Part shown: positions 1 to 7,746 of the stretch, in pieces
Position numbering within the stretch: position 1 is the stretch's first letter
How the letters are laid out: each line of letters starts with the position of its first letter
NCBI GenBank assembly: GCA_035263125.1
Contig: DATFRP010000106.1
Span: forward strand, 1 to 14,135
DNA: 14,135 nucleotides
Source of the DNA: Gp6-AA40 sp035263125
GTDB taxonomy: Bacteria; Acidobacteriota; Vicinamibacteria; Vicinamibacterales; UBA2999
Reading direction: 5' to 3'
Notes under the pieces: generated by a model
Database searches by the model: none
What the model saw: the letters and a program-made list of their open reading frames with translations, nothing else
What the model was told of the DNA's origin: nothing
Made by a program: the position numbers and the translations under genes

Positions 1-40
1 TCCTGTTAATCCGTTTCCTCCGGAACCTTCGTTCCTGCAG
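1..40. repeat. Dispersed GGA-rich repeat, copy A (cut by window edge)
   Basis: The first 22 bases (from TCCTGTTAATCCG onward) are the exact reverse complement of positions 967-988. The same core (CGGATTAACAGGAG on the other strand) recurs in four more copies, at about 955-1010, 1060-1115, 7561-7610 and 7641-7692. This copy starts at base 1, so its true outer edge is not visible. It lies about 55 bases past the stop codon of the methyltransferase gene. Confidence 0.75.
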
Positions 41-93
41 CGGTCAGTGAGCGCAATCAGTTCCACGCCATGGCGCGCCAGTTCGCAAACATG

Positions 94-906
94 CTACCCG
101 CCGCCTCGATCCGAACCGTTTCGAAACACCAGGAGTTCGATGACCTCGAGCACCGGGCCTGGCATTTGTCCGGCAGCCGCTGCTGCTTCGATCGCGATTT
201 GGCCTTCTTCGAACTCGGCGTCCGAGATGAGCGTGAGCGCGGAATCGGCACGGGACAGAGTCCGTGCGGCGAAGTTGCCGAGACTCGCCGCGGTCTCTTG
301 CTGGATGCGCTGGTGCTGAGTCAGCCTGAACCCGCTTGCCTCGAAAACGCGGACGGTTTCCAGGATGGTCGGTAGCTCCTCACAGATCGCCCGGACTGAT
401 GGCCAGAAGTGGAATAGCGTCGGAAACCCATCGAGCTGATCGCCGAAAGTCCCACGTACGAGGACGTGGCCTCCGTGACGCACGACTCGACGGAGGTCAT
501 CTGCGCAAGCCTGACGATCGCGGATGTGATGCCAGACGTGCGACAACCACGCCAAGTCACACGTTGCATCGCCGAGTGGAATGCGCTCGGCGGTGCCGGC
601 CACATACACGAGATTGTTCGGCTTCTCCTGGCGTGCTGCGACACCGAGCATGCCAGTCGATGGCTCGATTCCGACTACCCAAACCTCGAGCGACACAGCA
701 AAGAGGACAGAGAAGCGGCCAGTACCCGCACCGAGATCGAGGATTCTCGAGCGTGCAGACCCTCGAACGAACCGCTCGACCACTGCAGACCATGTCTTCG
801 CGGCGTCTTTCGAAAGCGCACGCCCGGACTGATACCGAGTCGACATGCTCTCGTAATCGATAACCCCGGGAGTGAATCGTCCTCGTGCTCGCATACCGTC
901 ATTCAT
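94..906 (-). CDS. Class I SAM-dependent methyltransferase (UbiE/Methyltransf_11-like)
   Basis: A 270-residue protein with a Rossmann-type methyltransferase fold. Motif I (ILDLGAGTGRFS) is at residues 55-66 and forms the S-adenosylmethionine-binding glycine loop. The acidic residue expected at the end of strand beta-2 is Glu81 (VVGIEPS). The segment ERIPLGDATCDLAWLSHVWH (about 108-127) matches the post-motif region of Methyltransf_11 proteins, and LRRVVRHGGHVLVRG (138-152) matches the strand beta-5 region. The C-terminal third has no motif I recognise, so the methyl acceptor (small molecule, lipid or protein) cannot be named. The ATG at 906 has GGAAG a short distance upstream; Met5 and Met21 are possible later starts. 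The gene stands alone, is bracketed by inverted repeat copies, and the one line I counted was 58% G+C against 65% in the protease gene, which hints at separate acquisition. The family assignment is firm and the substrate is unknown. Confidence 0.85.
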   Translation of the reverse strand: MNDGMRARGRFTPGVIDYESMSTRYQSGRALSKDAAKTWSAVVERFVRGSARSRILDLGAGTGRFSVLFAVSLEVWVVGIEPSTGMLGVAARQEKPNNLVYVAGTAERIPLGDATCDLAWLSHVWHHIRDRQACADDLRRVVRHGGHVLVRGTFGDQLDGFPTLFHFWPSVRAICEELPTILETVRVFEASGFRLTQHQRIQQETAASLGNFAARTLSRADSALTLISDAEFEEGQIAIEAAAAAGQMPGPVLEVIELLVFRNGSDRGGG

Positions 907-954
907 GAGACGACTTCCAGAAGTTCTCCGAGTCCATCGTAGGGGTGTCGAGGA

Positions 955-1010
955 ATCGGAGGCGGACGGAGGAAACGGATTAACAGGAGAAACGAAGGAA
1001 CGGAGACTAG
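955..1010. repeat. Dispersed GGA-rich repeat, copy B
   Basis: A purine-rich tract with core CGGATTAACAGGAG at 976-989, followed by AAACGAAGGAACGGAG. It is inverted relative to copy A (22 bases exact) and relative to copy C at 1060-1115, from which it is separated by about 50 bases. It lies about 50 bases upstream of the methyltransferase start codon, so it falls in that gene's promoter or 5' leader region. Confidence 0.75.
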
Positions 1011-1059
1011 AAGCATCTCATAAACCCCGCAACAGAATGAGACAGCAGGCTAGAATATC

Positions 1060-1115
1060 TCCGCTTCTCCGTTCCTCCTGTCAATCCGTTCTCTCCGTCG
1101 CCTCCGTTCTCTCAG
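1060..1115. repeat. Dispersed GGA-rich repeat, copy C
   Basis: The minus strand reads AACGGATTGACAGGAGGAACG, the family core with one A-to-G change in GGATTAACAGG (core at 1075-1088). It forms an imperfect inverted pair with copy B, so a transcript crossing both could fold into a stem of about 50 bases. It begins within a few bases of the stop codon of the DHA2 pump gene (1118-1120), on its 3' side, and might act as that operon's transcript end; there is no clear T-run. Confidence 0.75.
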
Positions 1116-1117
1116 CA

Positions 1118-2662
1118 TCAGTGCGCATCCGCCATCGACGCCCTTCCCTTCGGCCGCTTCATGATCAGCACGAGCGGGATCATGACGAGGAAGACGACGC
1201 CGAGCAGACGGAACAGCATCACGAACGCCACCATCGACGCTTCCCGGATCAGCATGCCGTGCAGGACGGCATAGGCGCGGTTGGCCGCTGTCACCGCATC
1301 GGATCCGGCGGCGATGAGGCCGTTCATGATCTGCGCGAGCATCGCCTGCGTGGCTTCGTTGTAGCTGCTGATGTGCTCACCCAGCTGCGTCGCCGTCGTC
1401 TGCCGCTGGCGCTGCAGGATCGTGTTGGTCACCGCGATGCCGACGCTGCCGCCGATGTTCCGCATCAGGTTGAAGAGACTCGTCGCGTATCCCATCCGCT
1501 CGGGCGCGATCGTCGACATCGACACGGTCGTGAGCGGCACGAACAGCAGCGCCATGCCGGCGCCCTGAATGAACTGTGGCCAGGCCAGATCCCAATAGCC
1601 CGCCTCCAGATTGAGCTGCCCCATCCAGATCAGCGTGACGCCGCCGACTGTCAGACCGACCGCCAGCAGCTTGCGCGCATCGAGTATGCCGGTGAGCACA
1701 CCCACGACCGGCATCATGATGAGTGAGCCGATCCCACGAGGCACCATCGCCTGACCGGCCTGCAGCGACGGATAGCCGAAGAGCGTCTGCAGCATGATCG
1801 GCAGAAGCACCAGGCTGCCGTAGAGCACGAAGCCGAGCACCGTCATCAGGAACACGCCGACGGCATACGTGCGGTCCTTGAAGAGCCGCAGATCGACGAG
1901 CGGATTCTTCGATCGCAGCTGCTGCACGATGAGCGCCGTGAGTGCCACGCCCGACAGGATCGCAAGCGTCAGGATCAAGTGCGACGAGAACCAGTCATCC
2001 TGCTGGCCCTTGTCGAGCACGAACTGCAGCGCGCCGATGCCGACCACCAGCAGGCCCATGCCCCAGTAGTCGATCCCTCGCGATTCCCGTCGCAGATACG
2101 GCGGATCGAAGACGAAGAGCCGCGTCATGATGAGTGACGCGATGCCGAATGGGATGTTGATGTAGAAGACCCACCGCCAGGTGTAGTTTTCGGTGAGCCA
2201 TCCACCGACGACCGGTCCGAGAATCGGAGCGACGACGACGCCGAGTCCCCAGAAGCCCATGGCGCGGCCGCGTTCCTCAGGCTTGAACGTTTCGAGGAGC
2301 ACGGCCTGCGAGAGTGGCTGAAGTGCGCCGCCGGTTGCACCTTGCACGATGCGAAACAGCACCAGCGACGGCAAGTTCGGCGCCAGCCCGCAGAGTATTG
2401 AAGCCGCCGTGAATCCTGCCGTCGACGCCATGAGCAGTCGCTTGCGTCCGAGTATCGACGCCAACCACCCGGTGAGCGGAAGGACGATCGCGTTTGCGAC
2501 GAGATACGAGGTCAGCGCCCACGTCGCCTCATCGGTCGTCGCCGCCATGCTGCTCGCGATGTGCGGCAGCGACACGTTCACCACGGTGGTGTCGAGCACC
2601 TCCATGAAGGTGGCGAACATCACTGCGATGGCAACGATCCAGGGATTGACGTTAGAAGCCAC
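1118..2662 (-). CDS. DHA2-family MFS efflux transporter (EmrB-like)
   Basis: A 514-residue inner-membrane protein expected to have 14 transmembrane helices and to export drugs or toxic metabolites in exchange for protons. Visible DHA2 signatures are LDTTVVNVSLPHI (residues 23-35, motif D1), GWLASILGRKRLL (65-77, motif A), RIVQG (104-108, motif B arginine), APILGPVVGGW (145-155, motif C of antiporters) and WRWVFYINIPFGI (162-174). Length matches EmrB (about 510 residues). The start codon is GTG at 2662 with AAGGG about ten bases upstream; no in-frame ATG keeps the first helix intact. It is the last gene of the efflux operon, 33 bases after the adaptor gene, and should pair with that adaptor and the TolC-like channel. 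The substrate cannot be read from the sequence. Confidence 0.95.
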   Translation of the reverse strand: MASNVNPWIVAIAVMFATFMEVLDTTVVNVSLPHIASSMAATTDEATWALTSYLVANAIVLPLTGWLASILGRKRLLMASTAGFTAASILCGLAPNLPSLVLFRIVQGATGGALQPLSQAVLLETFKPEERGRAMGFWGLGVVVAPILGPVVGGWLTENYTWRWVFYINIPFGIASLIMTRLFVFDPPYLRRESRGIDYWGMGLLVVGIGALQFVLDKGQQDDWFSSHLILTLAILSGVALTALIVQQLRSKNPLVDLRLFKDRTYAVGVFLMTVLGFVLYGSLVLLPIMLQTLFGYPSLQAGQAMVPRGIGSLIMMPVVGVLTGILDARKLLAVGLTVGGVTLIWMGQLNLEAGYWDLAWPQFIQGAGMALLFVPLTTVSMSTIAPERMGYATSLFNLMRNIGGSVGIAVTNTILQRQRQTTATQLGEHISSYNEATQAMLAQIMNGLIAAGSDAVTAANRAYAVLHGMLIREASMVAFVMLFRLLGVVFLVMIPLVLIMKRPKGRASMADAH

Positions 2663-2695
2663 AGTTGATTGCCCTTGTCACCCGAAGCCAGAGAC

Positions 2696-3898
2696 CTATC
2701 TCGTATACACCGTCGGCGTCACCGACATCCCGGGCCGCAACAGCCGCTCAGAATCCTGGCCGGCATTCAAGACGATCTTCACCGGTACACGCTGCACGAC
2801 CTTGACGAAGTTACCGCTGGCGTTTTCGGGCGGCAGCAGACTGAACCGCGCACCGGTGGCCGGAGCGATGCTCTCGACCTTGCCCTCGAACCGGTGGCCG
2901 CCGTAGGCGTCGACGTTGACCACCACGCGCTGTCCCGGCCGCATGTTTTCGAGCTGAGTCTCCTTGAAATTCGCCGTGACCCAGATCTGCTCGAGCGGGA
3001 TGATCGCCATCATCGGCTGACCGGGCTGGATGACCTGTCCCGGCTGGACTGATTTGCGGCTCACCATGCCCTTGAACGGCGCCTTGACCGTGGTGTATTC
3101 GAGATTGAGCTCGGCCTGCTTCAGGTTCGCTTCAGCCTGCTTGACCTTCGCCATCGCTGATGCGGCGCGCGCCCGGGCGATCGCCATCTGCTCGGGCGCG
3201 GTTTGCGCCGTGCCCAGCTCCGCCTTGGCCACCGCTTCTCCACCGTGGGTCGACGCGAGCTGGCTTTCGGCAACACGGATGGCGGCTTCGGCCTCATGCA
3301 CCTGCGACGAGGCCGAGTCGGCCGCGGCGCGCGATGATTCCGACTGCGCGAGCGCGGTGTCGAACTGCTGCCGCGGGATTTCATCCTTGGCCAGCAGCCC
3401 TTTCAGCCGTTCGACGTCCTTGGCGTCTTTCGCGGCCGTGGCATCGAGCTCTCGTTTCCGTGCCTGCGCCGTCTGCAGCCGCGCTTTCGCCGCTTCCAGG
3501 CCGTGTTCTGCTTCGATGACAGACGATCGCGCTCGATCGACACCACCGCGCGCGGCTGCGACGCTGTTGGTGGTTGATGTTTTCGAGATCGGCAAGTTGG
3601 CCTCTGCCGCGGCGGAGTCCGCCTCGGCGTTGGCCAGTTCCGCACGCGCGCGCTCGACCGCGACTTGATAGTCGCGTGGATCGATTTCGACCAGCACGGC
3701 GCCGGCCTCGACGTGCTGGTTGTCACCGACCGCGACGCGAAGCACGGTTCCGCCTACGCGTGACGCGATCGGCGTCACGTACGCATCGACCTGCGCATCG
3801 TCGGTCGACTCGCGGCCGCGCGTGAGCCAGAACCAGACACCTACTCCGAGCAGAACGACAACGGCTGCAGCGGCAATGATCCGCACACGCGACGACAT
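2696..3898 (-). CDS. HlyD/EmrA-family periplasmic adaptor of the efflux pump
   Basis: A membrane-fusion protein linking the DHA2 pump to the outer-membrane channel. An N-terminal membrane anchor (about residues 6-25) is followed by STDDAQVDAYVTPIASRVGG (about 31-50), the first half of the lipoyl domain and typical of EmrA. A long Ala/Glu/Lys-rich coiled coil spans about 75-270. YTTVKAPFKGMVSRK (about 268-282) starts the second lipoyl half, and the beta-barrel stretch ending ATGARFSLLPPENASGNFVK (about 347-366) is a hallmark of EmrA-type adaptors. I place the start at ATG 3898 (400 residues), because GGAGG sits six bases upstream. A GTG one codon earlier (3901) is also open but lies too close to that site. 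The start overlaps the TolC-like stop by one base (TGATG), implying coupled translation. Confidence 0.94.
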   Translation of the reverse strand: MSSRVRIIAAAAVVVLLGVGVWFWLTRGRESTDDAQVDAYVTPIASRVGGTVLRVAVGDNQHVEAGAVLVEIDPRDYQVAVERARAELANAEADSAAAEANLPISKTSTTNSVAAARGGVDRARSSVIEAEHGLEAAKARLQTAQARKRELDATAAKDAKDVERLKGLLAKDEIPRQQFDTALAQSESSRAAADSASSQVHEAEAAIRVAESQLASTHGGEAVAKAELGTAQTAPEQMAIARARAASAMAKVKQAEANLKQAELNLEYTTVKAPFKGMVSRKSVQPGQVIQPGQPMMAIIPLEQIWVTANFKETQLENMRPGQRVVVNVDAYGGHRFEGKVESIAPATGARFSLLPPENASGNFVKVVQRVPVKIVLNAGQDSERLLRPGMSVTPTVYTR

Positions 3899-5322
3899 CA
3901 CTTTCCTCCGAGAAACTTCGCAATCGCCTCTTCCACCGTTCCAAGCGCGCGACCCAGGACCGCCTTCGAGACGTTGTATCCGAACACGGCGGCGATGTAC
4001 TGCTCGTTGGCGAGCGCCACCGCCTCCTGTGCCTGAATCACCTCGATGTTGTTGGCGACGCCCGCGGCGAATCGATCACGTGCCTGCACGAGCTGCTGCG
4101 CCGATAGGTCGCGCCCTTGTGTGGCGGCCTCCAACTCTTCTTGAGTCGCCTGCAAATCGAGAAATGCCGAGCGCACCTCGTAGTTGATCTGCGCGCGGAA
4201 ATCGTCGAACTCCGCTTTCCGGTTGTTGAGATCGACGGTGGCCTGCTGAATATGCGCCTTCGTCTTGTTGCCATCGAAGATGGGCACCTTGACCGTGCCG
4301 GTCAGCGTGAACGTCGCCAGCGACGAGGGCAGCGTGAGCCCGATGACGCCGTAGTCGGCATCGACCACAATCGTCGGCAGCCGCTCGGCCGCAGCGGCGC
4401 TGCGCGCGGCTTCCGCCGCTCGCAGACGCTCCTGCGCAGCCAGATAGTCGGGGCGATCGCGATAGGCGCGTTCGAGCGCCTGCTCGACGGTCATCTCCGG
4501 AATCGGCACGGTCGGAATCTGATCGGAGAGCGCGATCGCCTGACCGATCGGCAGCCCTATCACGCGCGCGAGTTGCAGCTTGACCTTCTCGAAATCGGCC
4601 TGCGCGGCGGTGGTTCGCTGGCGTTCCGTGCTCACCCGCACCTCGGCGCGCAGCACGTCGATGCCCGCGACGATGCCGTTCTGACGAAGGTCCTGCGCCT
4701 GGGTCTGCAGCGCCTGTGCGGTCTCGAGCTGCGCCCGCGCCGTCGCCGCGCGCGCCTGCGCCGCGAGGCCCTCGAGATAGAGATCGGCCGCCACGAGCAC
4801 GACGAATTCGCGAGCGCTCTTATATGAATGGCGCGCCGCCGCCAGTTCGTGCGTCTCCGCGCGCAGCTTGTTCAGCGAGCTCGCATCGAACACCGTCTGC
4901 TTCAGGAACACGCGTGCATCGAACAGGTTGTAGGGGCCGACCACTCGCGGAAAGGCGGGGCCGAGCGGGAAGCCGAAGGCCTCGAGGCTGTTCTTGCGGC
5001 GGGACTCGAGCGCCGATCCGCTCACGTCCGGGAGCAACTCGCTGAGCGCGAGCCATCGTGCGCCCGTGGATCGATTCACCGCCTCTTCCGCCTCCAGGAC
5101 GCCGAGGTTGCGCTCGAGCGCGCGACGAATCGCTTCGGCAATCGAGATCGGGATCGGCTCGGACTTCGCCGTCCCCGTCGGCACACCGCCCATGAACGGG
5201 CTGTTGGGAGGCAGCGTTGGACCCGGCATTCGAATCTGCGCGCCGCCCGCGCGCGGGATGGCGAGAATCAGAGCAACACTGAGCACACCAATCAGTCTTC
5301 GAAGCATGCAGTAGGCTGTCAC
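3898..5322 (-). CDS. TolC-family outer membrane efflux channel
   Basis: An outer-membrane factor of up to 474 residues that forms the exit duct for the pump. A signal peptide (LRRLIGVLSVALILAIPRAG, about residues 8-27) precedes a Pro/Gly-rich linker. Two outer-membrane-efflux-protein repeats follow, beginning SIAEAIRRALERNLGVLEAE (60-79) and, in the second half, with the helical stretch around EQALERAYRDRPDYLAAQ. Extended Ala/Gln/Glu-rich helices fit the alpha-barrel, and VFGYNVSKAVLGRALG near the end is a usual closing motif. No cysteine follows the signal sequence, so it is not lipidated as OprM-type channels are. Two starts are possible: GTG at 5322 or ATG at 5307 (469 residues). Neither has a strong ribosome-binding site, and both keep the signal peptide. 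It is the second gene of the operon, 45 bases after tetR, and overlaps the adaptor gene by one base. Confidence 0.93.
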   Translation of the reverse strand: MTAYCMLRRLIGVLSVALILAIPRAGGAQIRMPGPTLPPNSPFMGGVPTGTAKSEPIPISIAEAIRRALERNLGVLEAEEAVNRSTGARWLALSELLPDVSGSALESRRKNSLEAFGFPLGPAFPRVVGPYNLFDARVFLKQTVFDASSLNKLRAETHELAAARHSYKSAREFVVLVAADLYLEGLAAQARAATARAQLETAQALQTQAQDLRQNGIVAGIDVLRAEVRVSTERQRTTAAQADFEKVKLQLARVIGLPIGQAIALSDQIPTVPIPEMTVEQALERAYRDRPDYLAAQERLRAAEAARSAAAAERLPTIVVDADYGVIGLTLPSSLATFTLTGTVKVPIFDGNKTKAHIQQATVDLNNRKAEFDDFRAQINYEVRSAFLDLQATQEELEAATQGRDLSAQQLVQARDRFAAGVANNIEVIQAQEAVALANEQYIAAVFGYNVSKAVLGRALGTVEEAIAKFLGGK

Positions 5323-5367
5323 GTCAGGTTGTGCCTCATTGAGCGTTGAGATAGCGCGCGCGACGGC

Positions 5368-6048
5368 CTACGTCGTCTTCCCGACGTCGAAGCCGCCGCT
5401 GCGGGACGCAGGCCGTGCGTGCACGGGTGCGCCCGCTTTCAAGCCAATCAGGGTCGTCTCGATGGAGTCGCGCACGAGCGCGTCTGGATCTTCGTTCGGC
5501 GCGAGACGTTGTGAGAGCTTCCACGAGACGATCCCGACCACCGGCGCAAAGAGGAGCCGCATCGCCACGTCAGGTTGCGTCGCGGGCGGGAAAGTGCCCT
5601 CTGCGACTGCGCGCCCGATCTGCGCGCGAATGCGATCCTTCATCTCCGACATGAACGCGAACTGTTCGTACTCGCGACCGATGCGCGGCACATGTCTGTC
5701 GAGGAAGACCAGCGCGAAGTACTCGGGCTGTTCCTTGCTGAACTCGTAGAACCGCCAGGCCGCGGTACGGAGCGCCTCGACCGGGTCGTCGGTCGCGGAC
5801 GGCGTCAGCCCCCGTGCGCCGAGGAGACGGAATCCCTCTTCGGCCAACGCAAAAAAGATCTCGTCCTTCGACGAGAAGTAGCTATAGATCGCGCCCGGGC
5901 TGTATTCGACTTTGACCGCGATGTTGCGAATGGAGACCTGCGCGTATCCGTCCGCGATGAAGAGTTCGAGCGCGGCGTCGAGCACGGCGCGGCGGGTCGT
6001 CTCGCGCGCCAGCCGCTGTCGTTCTTCCCTGCTTGCGACGGTCTTCAT
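5368..6048 (-). CDS. TetR/AcrR-family transcriptional repressor of the efflux operon
   Basis: A one-domain DNA-binding regulator with a C-terminal ligand pocket. The N-terminal TetR domain includes RRAVLDAALELFIADGYAQV (residues 19-38) and the helix-turn-helix SIRNIAVKVEYSPGAIYSYF (39-58), followed by SSKDEIFFALAEEGF. The ligand domain (about 75-200) includes AAWRFYEFSKEQPEYFALVF, common in repressors of multidrug exporters. I chose ATG 6048 (226 residues). The frame is open to an ATG at 6120, but that extension runs through a 15-base palindrome that looks like the operator, and family members start close to the helix-turn-helix. Neither start has a clear ribosome-binding site. It is the first gene of the operon, so it likely represses itself and the three pump genes until an inducer binds. 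Confidence 0.92.
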   Translation of the reverse strand: MKTVASREERQRLARETTRRAVLDAALELFIADGYAQVSIRNIAVKVEYSPGAIYSYFSSKDEIFFALAEEGFRLLGARGLTPSATDDPVEALRTAAWRFYEFSKEQPEYFALVFLDRHVPRIGREYEQFAFMSEMKDRIRAQIGRAVAEGTFPPATQPDVAMRLLFAPVVGIVSWKLSQRLAPNEDPDALVRDSIETTLIGLKAGAPVHARPASRSGGFDVGKTT

Positions 6049-6078
6049 CGAGCGCCCGGCAACGCGAACAGCAGGAGA

Positions 6079-6127
6079 TTGAACAGCCGCAAATTGAACA
6101 CTGTTCAATAGTGTAAACATTGTTCAA
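6079..6127. promoter_or_regulatory. Candidate TetR operator array upstream of tetR and argG
   Basis: A perfect palindrome TTGAACA-C-TGTTCAA is at 6094-6108 (7-base arms, one-base centre). A second, imperfect site GTAAACA-T-TGTTCAA is at 6113-6127, with its centre 19 bases away. An extra half-site TTGAACA is at 6079-6085, and a weaker GTTCAA at 6133-6138. Sites of this size and symmetry are typical TetR-family operators. The array lies 31-79 bases upstream of the chosen tetR start and 46-94 bases upstream of argG. Binding by the adjacent repressor is inferred. No convincing -35/-10 pair could be assigned on either strand. Confidence 0.7.
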
Positions 6128-6172
6128 CCGACGTTCAAGACACCTGTAGTCCTCAACTATGATGGAAGTCTC

Positions 6173-7501
6173 ATGGCCACGATCCTCCAGAAGATTCCCG
6201 TCGGTGAAAAAGTCGGGATCGCGTTTTCGGGCGGCCTCGATACGAGCGCCGCGCTGCATTGGATGCGTGCGAAAGGCGCCATTCCCTACGCCTACACGGC
6301 AAACCTTGGACAGCCCGACGAGCCCGATTACGACGCGATTCCCAAGAAAGCGCTGGCCTATGGTGCCGAGCAGGCACGCCTGATCGACTGCCGCGCCCAG
6401 CTCGTCGCGGAAGGCATCGCCGCGCTGCAGTGCGGCGCCTTTCACATCTCGACCGCCGGCGTTCCGTACTTCAATACGACTCCGATCGGCCGCGCGGTCA
6501 CAGGCACGATGCTCGTGCTCGCCATGAAGGATGACCAGGTCAACATCTGGGGCGACGGCAGCACCTTCAAGGGCAACGACATCGAACGCTTCTACCGCTA
6601 CGGGCTGCTGGCCAACCCCGCGCTTCGCATCTACAAGCCGTGGCTCGATCAGAGCTTCATCGACGAGCTCGGCGGGCGGAAAGAGATGTCGGAGTACATG
6701 GAGCGCGCAGGGCTGGCCTATCGAATGAGCGTCGAGAAGGCGTACTCGACCGACTCGAACATCCTCGGCGCTACCCACGAAGCCAAGGATCTCGAGCACC
6801 TGAACAGCGGCATCAAGATCGTCGAGCCGATCATGGGCGTCGCGTCCTGGCGGCCCGACGTGGCGATCAAGCCGGAAGAAGTGATGGTCACATTCGAAGA
6901 AGGCATACCCGTCGCGCTCAATGGCCAGCGCTTCACCGATCCGGTCGCCCTGATGACGGAAGCCAACCGGATTGGCGGCAGGCACGGTCTCGGCATGAGC
7001 GATCAGATCGAGAACCGGATCATCGAAGCCAAGAGCCGCGGCATCTACGAAGCACCCGGGATGGCGCTGCTGTTCATCGCCTACGAGCGCCTCATTACCG
7101 GCATTCACAACGAGGACACGATCGAAGACTATCGCGACAGCGGCCGGCGCCTGGGCCGTCTGCTCTATCAGGGCCGCTGGTTCGACACCCAGGCGATCAA
7201 GCTGCGGGACTCGTCGCAGCGTTGGATCGCCCATCTCATCACCGGGGAGGTCGCGATCGAACTGCGTCGCGGCAACGACTACTCCATTCTCGACACGCGA
7301 AGCCCGAATCTCACCTACAAGCCGGAACGGCTGACGATGGAAAAGGGCGAGTCGGCCTTCACGCCGCAAGATCGCATTGGACAGTTGACGATGCGCAATC
7401 TCGATATCGAGGACACGCGCGACAAGCTCGTTACCTATTCGCGCCAGGGCATGCTCAAGTCGGGTGAGGGGCTGCCGCCGTTGCTCGAAGAGAGGAAGTG
7501 A
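6173..7501 (+). CDS. argG: Argininosuccinate synthase
   Basis: Cytosolic enzyme joining citrulline and aspartate with ATP to give argininosuccinate, the penultimate step of arginine synthesis. It has 442 residues and resembles the E. coli ArgG class (447 residues) more than the roughly 400-residue class found in most bacteria. The ATP-pyrophosphatase loop FSGGLDTSAALHW is at residues 18-30. Other family-typical segments are CGAFHISTAGVPYFNTTPIG (about 87-106), QVNIWGDGSTFKGNDIERF and STDSNILGATHEAKDLEHL. The start ATG at 6173 has GGAAG six bases upstream. No other arginine gene is in the window. It is divergent from the efflux operon with 124 bases between start codons, and the TetR operator candidate lies in that gap. 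A long inverted repeat followed by seven T's lies about 60-200 bases downstream. Confidence 0.96.
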   Translation: MATILQKIPVGEKVGIAFSGGLDTSAALHWMRAKGAIPYAYTANLGQPDEPDYDAIPKKALAYGAEQARLIDCRAQLVAEGIAALQCGAFHISTAGVPYFNTTPIGRAVTGTMLVLAMKDDQVNIWGDGSTFKGNDIERFYRYGLLANPALRIYKPWLDQSFIDELGGRKEMSEYMERAGLAYRMSVEKAYSTDSNILGATHEAKDLEHLNSGIKIVEPIMGVASWRPDVAIKPEEVMVTFEEGIPVALNGQRFTDPVALMTEANRIGGRHGLGMSDQIENRIIEAKSRGIYEAPGMALLFIAYERLITGIHNEDTIEDYRDSGRRLGRLLYQGRWFDTQAIKLRDSSQRWIAHLITGEVAIELRRGNDYSILDTRSPNLTYKPERLTMEKGESAFTPQDRIGQLTMRNLDIEDTRDKLVTYSRQGMLKSGEGLPPLLEERK

Positions 7502-7523
7502 CTCGTGTCGTCAGGAGGGGGCG

Positions 7524-7538
7524 GAGAGCGCGGAGACG
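7524..7538. repeat. Second repeat family (CTCCGCGCTCTC type), outer left arm
   Basis: GAGAGCGCGGAGACG is the exact reverse complement of 7828-7842. It lies in a wider purine-rich stretch (about 7511-7540) that starts about ten bases after the argG stop codon. With its partner it encloses the GGA-rich inverted pair, so the two repeat families are nested. Confidence 0.65.
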
Positions 7539-7560
7539 ATATCTCAGGCTGACCAAGAGC

Positions 7561-7610
7561 CTCCGTTCCTCCGTTCCTCCTGTTAATCCGTTCGCTCCGT
7601 CCTCTCCGTT
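7561..7610. repeat. Dispersed GGA-rich repeat, copy D (inner left arm)
   Basis: A pyrimidine-rich copy on the plus strand. Positions 7562-7593 are the exact reverse complement of 7661-7692 (32 bases), and pairing continues imperfectly to 7610. The gap between the arms is about 30 bases. It shares the core of copies A, B and C. Confidence 0.85.
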
Positions 7611-7701
7611 ACTTGGGAGGTGGAGGTTGTGAGTTCGAGAAAGGAACGGAGGAGACGGAGGAACGGATTAACAGGAGGAACGGAGGAACGGAAGTTTTTT
7701 T
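7562..7701 (+). terminator. Possible argG transcript end: long hairpin plus T-run
   Basis: Copies D and E can pair over 32 exact bases plus an imperfect inner extension. Position 7692 is followed almost at once by seven T's (7695-7701). This is the geometry of an intrinsic terminator for plus-strand transcripts leaving argG, but the stem and loop are far larger than usual. It may therefore be a repeat element that happens to end near a T-run. Confidence 0.4.
7641..7692. repeat. Dispersed GGA-rich repeat, copy E (inner right arm)
   Basis: Purine-rich on the plus strand, with GGAACGG/GGAGACGG steps leading into the core CGGATTAACAGGAG, then two GGAACGGA steps. It pairs with copy D as an inverted repeat. 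The longest exact match between any two copies in this family (32 bases) is with D. Confidence 0.85.
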
Positions 7702-7746
7702 CTCGTACTTCGTAGGTTTGTCGTAAGCAGAAAGCTGCTACGGTGA

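Noticed and set aside
1..1010. Integron gene cassette with attC site around the methyltransferase
   Set aside because: The conserved GTTAATC/GATTAAC does not fit the attC core consensus (RYYYAAC / GTTRRRY), and no integrase is seen.
872..1726. 284-codon plus-strand frame opposite the pump gene
   Set aside because: His/Arg-rich antisense frame over a confident membrane protein gene; crosses two repeat copies.
6049..6120. Longer TetR protein starting at 6120
   Set aside because: The extension is encoded by the palindromic operator candidate and lacks a ribosome-binding site; family proteins start near the helix-turn-helix.
6134..6163. argG promoter with TATGAT at 6158-6163 and TTCAAG at 6134-6139
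   Set aside because: The -35 match is weak and transcription would begin about three bases before the ATG, removing the GGAAG site; a leaderless transcript is possible but unsupported.
5882..7369. 495-codon open frame on the minus strand across tetR and argG
   Set aside because: It is antisense to argG, which has clear family motifs; its composition (Asp/Val/Ala/Arg-rich, no motif) is typical of a shadow frame in high-GC DNA.
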